DNA from: an uncultured bacterium
Lineage (GTDB): Bacteria; Vulcanimicrobiota; CADAWZ01
Reading direction: 5' to 3'
DNA length: 64,000 nt
NCBI GenBank assembly: GCA_902790465.1
Contig: CADASF010000012.1
Location: 1-64,000 of the forward strand
Below the pieces are notes generated by a model. That model did no database searches. It saw only the letters and a list, made by a program, of their open reading frames with translations, and had not been told where the DNA came from. The translations under genes and the position numbers were made by a program. Shown here piece by piece: positions 1-8,493 of this stretch (position 1 is the stretch's first letter; each line of letters begins with the position of its first letter).

Positions 1-226
1 TTTTGGGTATAAGATGTTCACTTTAACATTTTTCTCTTTTTATATTTCTAAATTCTATTTAGAATAATTTTATATTTAAGTAATAGCTTTCTTTTTAGAA
101 ACTACTACGAGAAAAAGTGATGCAGTTCCAGTATTTTTTCTCCTTGGAGCAAATAAGCTCCTAAATTAAAAATTTAGGAGAAAAAATTAAGGCAAGGAGC
201 TTAATTGACCGCCTTATACCCAAAAA
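1..226. repeat. Foldback intergenic element, possibly cut by the window edge
   Basis: The first 13 bases (TTTTGGGTATAAG) are the exact reverse complement of 213-225, so the stretch is bounded by terminal inverted repeats. It holds no credible gene. Inside are overlapping hairpins: GGAGC (146-150) with GCTCC (157-161), CTCCTAAATT (158-167) with AATTTAGGAG (171-180), and AAGGC near 189 with GCCTT near 211; a second GGAGC lies near 196. The stems compete for the same bases. Similar TATACC(C/T)AAAA ends recur near 39845. It looks like a non-autonomous mobile element or a structured RNA; the true left end may lie outside the window. Confidence 0.55.
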
Positions 227-353
227 GTTTATTTTTCTTGATAAATAGTTGTTTTTCAAAAATTGATTTCCGTAAGAATAAGCAAACAAATTCTATAAAA
301 AATTGATTTTTTAATGGAGACATGAGAGGACAGGCACCGAAAGAGGGAGACAG
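227..353. other. Intergenic leader of the radical SAM gene with a repeat arm
   Basis: This AT-rich stretch carries one copy of AAAAATTGATTTCCGT at 258-273, the arm module of the dispersed foldback family, and a partial copy near 299. Just before the gene lies AGAGGGAGA, a good ribosome binding site. No clear -35/-10 pair was found. Confidence 0.5.
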
Positions 354-1694
354 ATGAACAATAACATACTTGTAATTAATCCATGGATATATGATTTTAA
401 AGGTTTCGATGAATGGAGTAAGCCACTAGGGCTTTTATATATATCTTCTATTTTGGAAAAAGAAGGCTATAACATATCTTTTATAAATTGTCTTGACCGA
501 AATCATCCTGATGTCGATCCAAAATATAATGAAGACCCTAAAAAATATGGCTGTGGTAAATTTCCAGCTGAAGAAATAGAAAAGCCAAATATTTTTAAAG
601 GTATCAAAAGAAAGTATAAAAGATATGGAATATCTGAAGAAACATTTATAAAAGAGCTAAAAAGCAAACCAAAACCAACAGCAGTTATAGCTGGAGCATT
701 AATAACTTTTTGGTATGAAGGATTATTTAGAGTAATAGAAATAATAAAAGAAATATATCCTGATGTCCCAGTAATAATCGGTGGAATATATGTTACATTA
801 TGTTTTGACCATGCCCAATTAAAAAGCAAAGCTGACTATATTATAAAAGGTAATAACCCAAACGATATTATCAACATTCTCGAAAAAATTACTGGTCAAA
901 AAAGAAAATACAACTGGGAAAATTTTTGTGACTACCCTACCCCATCATATCGTCTTTTAAATAATCCATGTGCTGTTCCTGTCATGACCTCTATGGGTTG
1001 TCCTTTCAGATGTGTATATTGTGCTTCATCAATACTTAACAAAAAATTTCAATCAGCAGACCCTAAAAAACTTGCAGATGAATTTTCACAAGAGATAGAA
1101 AACATGAAATTGACAGATATTGCATTTTATGATGATGCACTACTTGTTGATTACAAAAGAAGAACTGGACCATATATTGATAGACTGATAGAAAATGGAT
1201 ATAATTTTAGATATCACACCCCAAATGCCATGCATGCAAAATACATAACAGAAGAAGTAGCAGAATCCTTAAAGAGTCATGGCTTTATAAGTTTAAGAAT
1301 TGGTTTCGAATTTATAGATGATCAAATGCAAAAAAAGACAGGAGGTAAAACAACAACCCAAGACCTAATAAATGCGTCTAAAGCTTTATATAAAGCTGGA
1401 TTTAAAAAAGAAAATATAAAGGCATACATACTTATTGGAATTCCAAATACACAGCCAGAATCTGTGTCTGAAGCAATAAAAGCCTGTTGTGATTTGGGAT
1501 TACAGACACATCTTTCTGAATACAGTCCTATTCCACTTACTCCAATGTGGAAAGAATTTCCAGGTACAGACACTGAAGAAAGTAAAGACCCATTATTTCA
1601 CAACAATACTTATCACATATTTAAGGGCACTGTTATTTCAGAAGACGATTATAATAAATTAAAAACAATGAGTAGAGCGATGAATAAATTATAA
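354..1694 (+). CDS. B12-binding-domain radical SAM protein
   Basis: A 446-residue protein with the layout of the BchE/P-methylase-like class. An N-terminal Rossmann-type cobalamin-binding region (about 1-180, with IIGGIYVTL near 140) is followed by a radical SAM core carrying CxxxCxxC at C216, C220 and C223 (MGCPFRCVYC), which would bind the [4Fe-4S] cluster that cleaves SAM. The cobalamin DxHxxG motif is not evident, so B12 binding is uncertain. The substrate cannot be read from the sequence. The ATG at 354 follows AGAGGGAGA. The gene stands alone between two repeat-rich intergenic regions, a context compatible with acquisition or rearrangement. Confidence 0.8.
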   Translation: MNNNILVINPWIYDFKGFDEWSKPLGLLYISSILEKEGYNISFINCLDRNHPDVDPKYNEDPKKYGCGKFPAEEIEKPNIFKGIKRKYKRYGISEETFIKELKSKPKPTAVIAGALITFWYEGLFRVIEIIKEIYPDVPVIIGGIYVTLCFDHAQLKSKADYIIKGNNPNDIINILEKITGQKRKYNWENFCDYPTPSYRLLNNPCAVPVMTSMGCPFRCVYCASSILNKKFQSADPKKLADEFSQEIENMKLTDIAFYDDALLVDYKRRTGPYIDRLIENGYNFRYHTPNAMHAKYITEEVAESLKSHGFISLRIGFEFIDDQMQKKTGGKTTTQDLINASKALYKAGFKKENIKAYILIGIPNTQPESVSEAIKACCDLGLQTHLSEYSPIPLTPMWKEFPGTDTEESKDPLFHNNTYHIFKGTVISEDDYNKLKTMSRAMNKL

Positions 1695-1749
1695 TTTTTT
1701 ATAAAATTGTTATCTATTTTCGCAACTTTTTGGGTACAAAAAGGAATTA

Positions 1750-1989
1750 ACGGAAATCAATTTTTTTAGTTCATAATAATTTTCAAAAATACTATTTTTT
1801 TATTTTTAGCAATAAGGCATTCACTTCAGACAGTTTTTTTCGATAATTAACATCTCATTCTTTTTATCTACAACGAAAAAAACTGATTCAGTTCATTGCC
1901 TTACAGCTACAAAATAAAAAATATTAACATTGTATCGTATTTTTGAAAATTATTTAACTACAAAATTAATAACAAAAATTGATTTCCGT
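1750..1989. repeat. Nested inverted-repeat (MITE-like) element, 240 bp
   Basis: The ends ACGGAAATCAATTTTT (1750-1765) and AAAAATTGATTTCCGT (1974-1989) are exact inverted copies. Complementarity continues inward with gaps: TTTTCAAAAATAC near 1780-1792 pairs with GTATTTTTGAAAA from 1937. A second, inner pair is formed by TAAGGCA...CAGTTTTTTTCG (about 1813-1842) and CGAAAAAAACTG...TGCCTTA (about 1874-1903). No ORF is present. The right arm matches the left arm of the element at 39636-39975 over about 37 of 38 bases, so this is a real dispersed family. Confidence 0.7.
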
Positions 1990-1990
1990 G

Positions 1991-2026
1991 GCATTGCACC
2001 GCACAAAAGTTGCTCATTTAGAGTTT
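1991..2026. repeat. Dispersed intergenic module, copy 1
   Basis: The stretch GCATTGCACCGCACAAAA followed by GTTGCTCATTTAGAGTTT recurs almost unchanged at 42698-42731 and, more diverged, at 17750-17780. All copies are intergenic and next to other modules of the foldback family. Confidence 0.6.
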
Positions 2027-2068
2027 AAAAGTAATAAATAAAAAATTATAATAAAAGGAGGAAAAGAC

Positions 2069-2737
2069 ATGAATAAAAAGTTTTTTTTATCGACAATAAT
2101 ATTAGTGCTTGTATTTACATGTAATATATTTGCCGAGGAATACAAAGATATTCCGAATCTTGCCAAAGTAAAAAAACAGGTAAGACATTATTATAAAAAA
2201 GGTCAATGGGAAAAAGACCTTGACACACAGTACACAAAAGCTGACAAAATTTTAGATGAATACAAAGGTGATAAAAGCAAAACAGCAATAGTTTTTGACA
2301 TTGATGAAACTGTATTGACAAGTTTCTATTTTTTAGAAAAAATAGATTTTGCCTATGAATCATTTCTTCCACAATGGGCTTCATTTGTATTAAAAGGAGA
2401 TGCTCCTGCTATGCCAAGAGCTTTAACTTTTTACAGAAAAGCTCAAGAAATGGGATTTGCTACATTTTTTGTTACAGGAAGACCAGAAAAATATAAAAGC
2501 ATATCTGAATATAACTTAAATGCACAAGGATTTACAAATTATACAGGAATTTATCATCGCCCAAAAACAAATAAAAAAATACATAGTGCTTCAGAAGCAA
2601 AAACAAAGGCAAGAGAAGACATAGAAAGTAAAGGATATAAAATTTTATTGAATATTGGCGACCAAGAAAGTGATTTAGCTGGTGGTCATGCTGAAAATAC
2701 TATTTTATTACCTAACTTAATATATATAGTGCCATAA
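2069..2737 (+). CDS. Secreted class B / e(P4)-type HAD acid phosphatase
   Basis: A 222-residue HAD-superfamily phosphatase. A signal peptide (about 1-22, ending near NIFAEE) exports it. D77-I-D79-E-T is HAD motif I with nucleophile and general acid aspartates, T136 in FVTGRPE is motif II, and D198/D202 in NIGDQESDL form motif IV for Mg2+. This arrangement fits the class B/C nonspecific acid phosphatase and lipoprotein e(P4) group, which dephosphorylate nucleotides and other phosphomonoesters outside the cytoplasm. No lipobox cysteine is seen at the cleavage site, so it is probably soluble in the periplasm. AAAGGAGG precedes the ATG. Confidence 0.8.
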   Translation: MNKKFFLSTIILVLVFTCNIFAEEYKDIPNLAKVKKQVRHYYKKGQWEKDLDTQYTKADKILDEYKGDKSKTAIVFDIDETVLTSFYFLEKIDFAYESFLPQWASFVLKGDAPAMPRALTFYRKAQEMGFATFFVTGRPEKYKSISEYNLNAQGFTNYTGIYHRPKTNKKIHSASEAKTKAREDIESKGYKILLNIGDQESDLAGGHAENTILLPNLIYIVP

Positions 2738-2830
2738 AAAATTCAAAATATTATTAAAACAGGATTTTTTTTTCAGCAATAGAAATTATAAAGCTGAAAT
2801 GTAATAATAATTAAAGATGGAGGTTTTCCC

Positions 2831-3700
2831 ATGCGTAAAATATTATGCCTATCAACACTTTTTGTGTTGTTAGCTCTAATGGTTCAAGCTGTTCATGCTA
2901 GCGATTGGGATATATATGTAAGAGGAAAATTAATGACAGATACAAAGATATCAGAAAATCGTTTTTATATCCCAGTAAAATCATTTTTAGACGCAATGAA
3001 ATTTAGTTATATCCAAGATGACAGAGGTGTTTTACATGTCTCAAGAGAGCCTGGATATAAACGCTCAATAAATTTTTCAGGTGCTAATGCTGGATTCGAA
3101 TTTAATAACAACACATTCAATGTTCCACTAAAACATTTTGATAATAAAGCTTATGTAGATCTTGAAATACTTGCTTCAAAAATGGGACTTGAATTGACAA
3201 AAACTCCACAAACAGGAATTATTGATGTTGTTGATAAAGTTGCTCAGGTAAAACATCAACAAGCAATAGCAAAAATGGAAGCTTATGAAAAAAGACTAAA
3301 AGCTGAACCAACAGATGACCCAGGTCAAGGCGGTTCTGCAGATTACGATCCAAAAGAGCCTGTAAAACAAGTTGGCGATGTAGAGGGATTTCTTGATGAA
3401 TCACAGTGGGAAGCAAGATGGAAAGCTACTATTAAAAACTATGCAGATAAGCCAGTAAATAATGTAAGAGTAATATTACATGTTCTTGATGGCAATAACG
3501 AAGATTTAGACAAACAAGTAAAAGTAATCGGAACAATGAATCCTGGTGATCAAGCATCAGCTGATTTCTACTGGCAGAGCACAACACATATAAGAGCAAA
3601 TCCAAAGATTGAAATACAGCATGATCCTCTCCCAGAAACACAAAAACAAAAATTGATAGAAACAAGAAAGAACGATAGACCTGCTGAAGAGGCAAAGTAA
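2831..3700 (+). CDS. Secreted protein with amine-oxidase-N-like and FxLYD-like domains
   Basis: A 289-residue exported protein with a signal peptide of about 23 residues (cleavage near VHAS). Residues about 28-130 resemble the copper amine oxidase N-terminal-like (stalk) domain of bacterial envelope proteins (RFYIPVKSFLDAMKF, then YVDLEILASKMGLEL). A charged, helix-prone linker follows. Residues about 190-260 (WKATIKNYADKPVNNVRVIL, then GTMNPGDQASADFYW) look like an FxLYD-type immunoglobulin-like domain. No catalytic residues are seen; a structural or adhesive envelope role is inferred. It sits downstream of the phosphatase and ends at a strong terminator. Confidence 0.6.
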   Translation: MRKILCLSTLFVLLALMVQAVHASDWDIYVRGKLMTDTKISENRFYIPVKSFLDAMKFSYIQDDRGVLHVSREPGYKRSINFSGANAGFEFNNNTFNVPLKHFDNKAYVDLEILASKMGLELTKTPQTGIIDVVDKVAQVKHQQAIAKMEAYEKRLKAEPTDDPGQGGSADYDPKEPVKQVGDVEGFLDESQWEARWKATIKNYADKPVNNVRVILHVLDGNNEDLDKQVKVIGTMNPGDQASADFYWQSTTHIRANPKIEIQHDPLPETQKQKLIETRKNDRPAEEAK

Positions 3701-3710
3701 TTAAAAGTTA

Positions 3711-3750
3711 AAAAGCTATATGGCAAAATTTGTCATATAGCTTTTTTTTA
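3711..3750. terminator. Bidirectional intrinsic terminator
   Basis: AGCTATATGGCAAA and ATTTGTCATATAGCT form a stem of about 14 pairs with one G-T, followed by TTTTTTT on the + strand and preceded by an A-run that serves the - strand. It separates the converging secreted-protein and HIT genes. Confidence 0.85.
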
Positions 3751-3766
3751 TTTTTATAAAATTATT

Positions 3767-4105
3767 CTAAAAAGATTCAGAAAATTTCTTACCACCCAAA
3801 ATATGGAAATGGACATGAAAAACAGTCTGTCCTGCATCTTCTCCACAATTTGCGATAACCCTAAAGCCCTTATCCAAACCAACTTTTTTAGCAATTACAG
3901 GAATTTTTTCAAATATATAAGCAATATCTGCAGAATTTGAACTATCAATATCAGTCAATTTAGCAAAATGCTTTTTTGAAATAACAAGAAGATGAATAGG
4001 AGCCTGTGGGTGCAGATCCTTAAAACATAAAATACGGTCATCTTCATATACCTTATCTGAAGGTATTTGCCCAGAGGCAATTTTACAAAAAATGCAATTT
4101 TCCAT
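3767..4105 (-). CDS. HIT family (HINT/PKCI-like) nucleotide-binding protein
   Basis: 112 residues, the normal size for bacterial HINT proteins, which hydrolyse purine nucleoside phosphoramidates and related adenylated substrates. The N-terminal NCIFCKI and the C-terminal histidine triad HVHFHILGG (His-x-His-x-His) are both present. The start is supported by GGAG six bases upstream. It is transcribed alone, divergent from the GAF-domain gene. Confidence 0.92.
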   Translation of the reverse strand: MENCIFCKIASGQIPSDKVYEDDRILCFKDLHPQAPIHLLVISKKHFAKLTDIDSSNSADIAYIFEKIPVIAKKVGLDKGFRVIANCGEDAGQTVFHVHFHILGGKKFSESF

Positions 4106-4229
4106 TTTTTACTCCATAATAGATAATAATATTATAATAATAACACAAATAAAAAAAAATTCAATGAAGGTTTAAAAAATATAAGAAAGAATTTATATAT
4201 AGTAGAAATAGAAAAAAAGAGGGATATCT

Positions 4230-7200
4230 ATGAGTCAAATATCTTATTCAGGACCAGATTCAGAAATTCAAAGAGAAATCCATGATAAAATAGAAGCATT
4301 GTCAAGAATTGCAGACATAGCTAAACAAGACAATCATATAAATATACTTTTTGAACAATTTCTCGATATTCTAATAGAAATGGTAAATCTCGACAGTGGA
4401 ATAGTCAAAATATTAGATCCGAGAAAAACATTTTTCCTAAAATCAGAAACATTTCATGGGATATCTCAAAAATTTTTAGAAAAAAGCTCAGGTAATCCTA
4501 TTGGCGGATGTCTATGTTCGTTAGCAATGGCTCAAAAAAATATAGCATATACAGCCGACATAGCAAGAGACAGAAATACTCCCTGTGCTCTTTGTAAGTC
4601 TGAAGGATTCAAATTTATTGCCTGTATTCCTATTGTTTGTAGTAATGAAGCAATCGGAGTAATTCAACTTGCTTCTAATAAAATAATAAAACCCAAACCT
4701 GCAGACATTGCGTTAATGGAATGTGCTGGAAAAATTTTCAGCAATGCAATGGAATATTTTGAGCTAACAAAGACTAATAATAACAATAAAAAAGCAAATG
4801 ATATATATCTATCTATACTCAATGAAGCATTATTAAGAGTAAATGCTGAAAATTTACAAATAGTAGATGTCAGTGAATATGCTCTAAAATTATTGGATAT
4901 TCCAAAAGAAAGTTTAATAAATGCACCTATTTCTTCAATTTTTGGAGATGGTATATCCAAACAATTGCCAATTTTAGCAGAAAATAAATCTTCAATAAAT
5001 GCAATCATAGGTTTAAAACAAATTGATTGTATATTAAAAGTATATCCTTCAATCAATGACATAACAGGTGATTATACACAATTTGTCATATCAATAGAAG
5101 TTGCAAAAAAAGAGCTTTCAATTCAAGAAAGATTTGACAACTTTAAGAAAAGTATGTCTGACTTCATGTCAATACTTTCCAATATTGATGTCAAAAACAA
5201 TGTTCAAGATTTTTGTGATTCAGCAATGATACAAATAGATTCAATATTGCCAGTCATGCAGTCAACATATTTGATATACTTTTTTGATCGCTCTGCAAAT
5301 CAACTTCAAATGATAGCACACTCTGGTTTTTCATCCGAATATATAAATGAAAATGCAATAATATCGTCAGAAAATTACGAATATAAAAATGTTCTAAACA
5401 CAAAAAAAATATACTCTGCCTCAGATGAAGAAATCGGTGGCTGGAAAATAATAGTTCCTCTCATATATTCAGGAGAATCAAGAGGAATAATGATTCTGAT
5501 ATCTGACAAACAATTAGAAGAGAGCTTACAAAATACTAGGATTTTATACTCAATGGGAAGCCTTGTTGCCGTAATAATGGAAAAACAAGCACTATATGAT
5601 TCATTAGAAAATACAGCAACAGTTATAAACAATATAAAATCAAAGCCAGATATTATATTGAATTCAATAACAAGTCAATCAAAAAATACTTCTGACAGAA
5701 TAAAGAAATTATTTGAATCAGCTCTGTCTATTTCAAATTGTGAAAAAGTAGTACTTACAATAAAAAAACCAACAGAGACTAAAGAATATTCATTGATAAA
5801 AGGCGGAGAACTTACAGTAGATAATAATGAAGTATTGGCAGGTTCAAGAGAAGCCTATGTATTGGAAAATGGAGAAGCTGTATATAACACTGATGCTGAA
5901 GACAGTGAATCTGAGTTTGTAGGTGATGAAGATTCAGATTACAGATATATTGCAGTAATACCAATAATATTTAACCACATGATAATTGCTTCAATGAGAT
6001 TTGAAGGCAATACAATAAATGAAGAATTTCCAGAAACTCTAATAAACCTCATTGCTAATATCATACTTTCAAATATAACAATTCATCAAAATAAACAAAA
6101 AATAAAAAAACAATCAGAAGAAAAAGAAAATATAGAAAGACATCTTGAAAAGACAAAAGAATCATTGGCAAATGAAGAAAGACAAAACACTGAGCTAAAA
6201 GAAACTAATTTCTCAATGACTCAAGAACTAAATGAAATAAAAGCTAAAAACGAAGTCAGCAAAAACAAAATAAGAGAATTAAAACAGGTAATATCTGAAG
6301 TAACATCTGATAAAGAATTACTTGAAAGAGAAAAAATAAAACTGAACAACAAAATAAAAATAGCTTTAGAAAATGAAGAAAAGCAAAGAACTGCAGTTTC
6401 TGAGAAACAAAGACAACTTATCGAAGCAAGAAAACAATTTCAAGAGGAAAAAGAAAGTTTAACAAGCGATATTGAAGAGCTCAAACAAAAATTAGTTTTG
6501 GAACATGATAACAGCGAATCATTAAAAGCAGAACTAAAAACAGAAAAAGAGTCATCTGCTAACTTCAAAAAAATAGCTGAGGAAGAAAGCAACAGACAAA
6601 AAGAAAAAATCAAAGAATACGAACTTGAACTTGAAGAAACTGTTGCCAATGTTGAAGCTCAGATACAAGAAGAAATAGATAAATATGAAAAAGAAATAAA
6701 AAACCTTACATCTTCTCATGATCAAGAAAGAAAAAAACTTGTAAAAGAGCATGAAAAAGAAAGAAAACAAATACTTTCACGGCATGAAGAAGAAAGAAAT
6801 CAAATGATTTCAGAACATGAACAAGCTATAAACGATCTTGTAACTGAACATGACAATAAAATAAAGCAAAAAGATATAGAAAAAGAAGAAATAATTGGCG
6901 AATATGAAAGTAAAATAAATGAACTAAATCAAGCTCTTTCTGACGAAAGCATAAAGCTAAAGTATATGAAAGAAGTTGAAGAAAAAATGGCTGTTTTAAA
7001 AGAACAATCAGAAAAAGCACTCATGTCAGCCGATCAAAAATCAAAGAAACTTCTCATGATTCTTTCTGTAAAAACAAAAGAGATAATACAATCTACAGAA
7101 TTAGAATCAATCAAAGATATCGTAAATGAAACAGGCAAGCTCATCGATTCTGATTATCAGGACATAGTTGTAGAAAATACAGATAGATTGAGACAAGAGG

Positions 7201-7343
7201 TAATAAATAAAAGAGCCATATTTAAAAATAAAGAAAATTCTATTCGTTTGATATGGAATTCAATAACAGACACAGCAATAAGAAGAATCGAAGAGATAAA
7301 ATCTGTTGCAAAAATAAAAGAAATAATAAAATCAGCAAAGTGA
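4230..7343 (+). CDS. Multi-GAF sensor protein with long coiled coil
   Basis: 1037 residues without a signal peptide or membrane segment, so cytoplasmic. Residues about 20-180 form a GAF domain rich in cysteines (GGCLCSL, then PCALCKSEGFKFIACIPI), which could hold a metal, cluster or redox switch. About 190-295 looks PAS-like; about 305-455 and 475-620 look like two further GAF domains. Residues about 620-960 are a long charged coiled coil (E/K/Q-rich, with repeated HEKERKQ and HEEERNQ heptads). No histidine kinase, GGDEF, EAL, HD or phosphatase motif is visible, so it may signal through a partner or act as a scaffold. A terminator follows directly. Confidence 0.65.
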   Translation: MSQISYSGPDSEIQREIHDKIEALSRIADIAKQDNHINILFEQFLDILIEMVNLDSGIVKILDPRKTFFLKSETFHGISQKFLEKSSGNPIGGCLCSLAMAQKNIAYTADIARDRNTPCALCKSEGFKFIACIPIVCSNEAIGVIQLASNKIIKPKPADIALMECAGKIFSNAMEYFELTKTNNNNKKANDIYLSILNEALLRVNAENLQIVDVSEYALKLLDIPKESLINAPISSIFGDGISKQLPILAENKSSINAIIGLKQIDCILKVYPSINDITGDYTQFVISIEVAKKELSIQERFDNFKKSMSDFMSILSNIDVKNNVQDFCDSAMIQIDSILPVMQSTYLIYFFDRSANQLQMIAHSGFSSEYINENAIISSENYEYKNVLNTKKIYSASDEEIGGWKIIVPLIYSGESRGIMILISDKQLEESLQNTRILYSMGSLVAVIMEKQALYDSLENTATVINNIKSKPDIILNSITSQSKNTSDRIKKLFESALSISNCEKVVLTIKKPTETKEYSLIKGGELTVDNNEVLAGSREAYVLENGEAVYNTDAEDSESEFVGDEDSDYRYIAVIPIIFNHMIIASMRFEGNTINEEFPETLINLIANIILSNITIHQNKQKIKKQSEEKENIERHLEKTKESLANEERQNTELKETNFSMTQELNEIKAKNEVSKNKIRELKQVISEVTSDKELLEREKIKLNNKIKIALENEEKQRTAVSEKQRQLIEARKQFQEEKESLTSDIEELKQKLVLEHDNSESLKAELKTEKESSANFKKIAEEESNRQKEKIKEYELELEETVANVEAQIQEEIDKYEKEIKNLTSSHDQERKKLVKEHEKERKQILSRHEEERNQMISEHEQAINDLVTEHDNKIKQKDIEKEEIIGEYESKINELNQALSDESIKLKYMKEVEEKMAVLKEQSEKALMSADQKSKKLLMILSVKTKEIIQSTELESIKDIVNETGKLIDSDYQDIVVENTDRLRQEVINKRAIFKNKENSIRLIWNSITDTAIRRIEEIKSVAKIKEIIKSAK

Positions 7344-7360
7344 AATAATATTTAAAAAGA

Positions 7361-7395
7361 AAAAAGCAGGGAAATTAAAATTCCCTGCTTTTTTA
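7361..7395 (+). terminator. Intrinsic terminator after the GAF gene
   Basis: AAAAGCAGGGAA and TTCCCTGCTTTT form a 12-pair stem around an AT loop, followed by a T-run. Confidence 0.85.
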
Positions 7396-7423
7396 AAAAC
7401 ATGCCATAAAAGAAAACACAGCC

Positions 7424-8413
7424 ATGATCAAAAAAGCAAGTATCATAATACCAATATATAACAGTGAAAAATATTTGGAAAATTGCATAGAATCTGTTTT
7501 AAATCAAACAGAACAAAATTACGAGTTGATACTAATAAATGACGGTTCAAAAGATTCATCTGAAGAAATCATGACTAAATATAAAAATAAATATCCAGAT
7601 AAAATCAAAATCTTTAGTCAAGAAAATAAAGGAATAGGAAGAACACGAAATAGGGGCATAGAAGAAGCAGAAGGCAAATATATATTCTTTATAGACAATG
7701 ACGATACTATAAAAGAAGATTATTTAGAGACATTTATAAATGAAGCTGAAAAAAATGATTTTGACATGGTATTAGGGGGATTTGAAACAGTAGATGAAAA
7801 CAATAAAATAATTTTACAAACAATACCACAAAATACAGAATGGTCTTTTTTAAGAATAATATCACCTTGGGCAAGAATATATAAAAAAGACTTTTTAATA
7901 AACAACAATCTCAAATTTCTTGACACAAAATTAGGTGAAGATGTTTCATTAAATGTCCCTGCTTTTTTTATCTCTGAAAAAAAGAAACTATCTATAATAA
8001 AATATTGTGGATACAAATGGTTTCAAAGAAATACATCTGAATCAAATTCAAATCAAAAGAACACAAAAAAATGGGCTGAAGCTCAAAAAACCTTAAAACA
8101 TATCTTAAAAATAATAGATATAGAAAAATTGACAAAAGAAGAACAAAAATTATTAGAGTGTTTTTTTATAAAATTTTCAATAAGATTTCTGCTATATACA
8201 GGAAAAAAATCTAAAATAGAAGACTTTATCGAGACATCTAACGAAATCAAATCATTTTTAAATGAATATTTTCCAAACTTTTTAAACAATAAAAATTTTA
8301 CAATGATGTACCCAAAAGGAGAGCCAATACAAGTAAACATTATTATATGCATTTTTAAACTAATTCTAAAATACGGTCTAGAAAAAATATTTGCAAAATT
8401 TTATACAAAATAA
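7424..8413 (+). CDS. Family 2 glycosyltransferase
   Basis: 329 residues of a GT-A fold enzyme that moves a sugar from an NDP-sugar to an acceptor, usually for cell-surface glycans. The N-terminus ASIIIPIYNSEKYLENCIES, the LINDGSKD segment with its nucleotide-binding aspartate, and FIDNDDTI carrying the metal-binding DxD-type motif are diagnostic. Residues about 220-329 are a helical, lysine-rich tail without predicted membrane helices. Donor and acceptor cannot be told. It lies between a terminator and the primase-like gene, alone in its function. Confidence 0.88.
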   Translation: MIKKASIIIPIYNSEKYLENCIESVLNQTEQNYELILINDGSKDSSEEIMTKYKNKYPDKIKIFSQENKGIGRTRNRGIEEAEGKYIFFIDNDDTIKEDYLETFINEAEKNDFDMVLGGFETVDENNKIILQTIPQNTEWSFLRIISPWARIYKKDFLINNNLKFLDTKLGEDVSLNVPAFFISEKKKLSIIKYCGYKWFQRNTSESNSNQKNTKKWAEAQKTLKHILKIIDIEKLTKEEQKLLECFFIKFSIRFLLYTGKKSKIEDFIETSNEIKSFLNEYFPNFLNNKNFTMMYPKGEPIQVNIIICIFKLILKYGLEKIFAKFYTK

Positions 8414-8493
8414 TAAAAGGTAAAAGAAAAGAAACAAAAGAAATTAAATATTGTAATAATAATTCACAAAATCAATAATTCTGGAGAGAAACA

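Larger units (their letters stand above)
1695..2068. other. Intergenic region filled by a foldback element
   Basis: 374 bases without a gene. 1725-1735 (TTTTTGGGTAC) resembles the end of the element at 1-226, 1750-1989 is a nested inverted-repeat element, and 1991-2026 is a separate dispersed module. AAAGGAGG before 2069 is the ribosome binding site of the phosphatase gene. Confidence 0.6.

Noticed and set aside
322-357. Eleven-codon upstream frame ending ATGA at the radical SAM start
   Set aside because: The GGAGA is too close to its ATG, and the product has no recognisable feature; could be chance.
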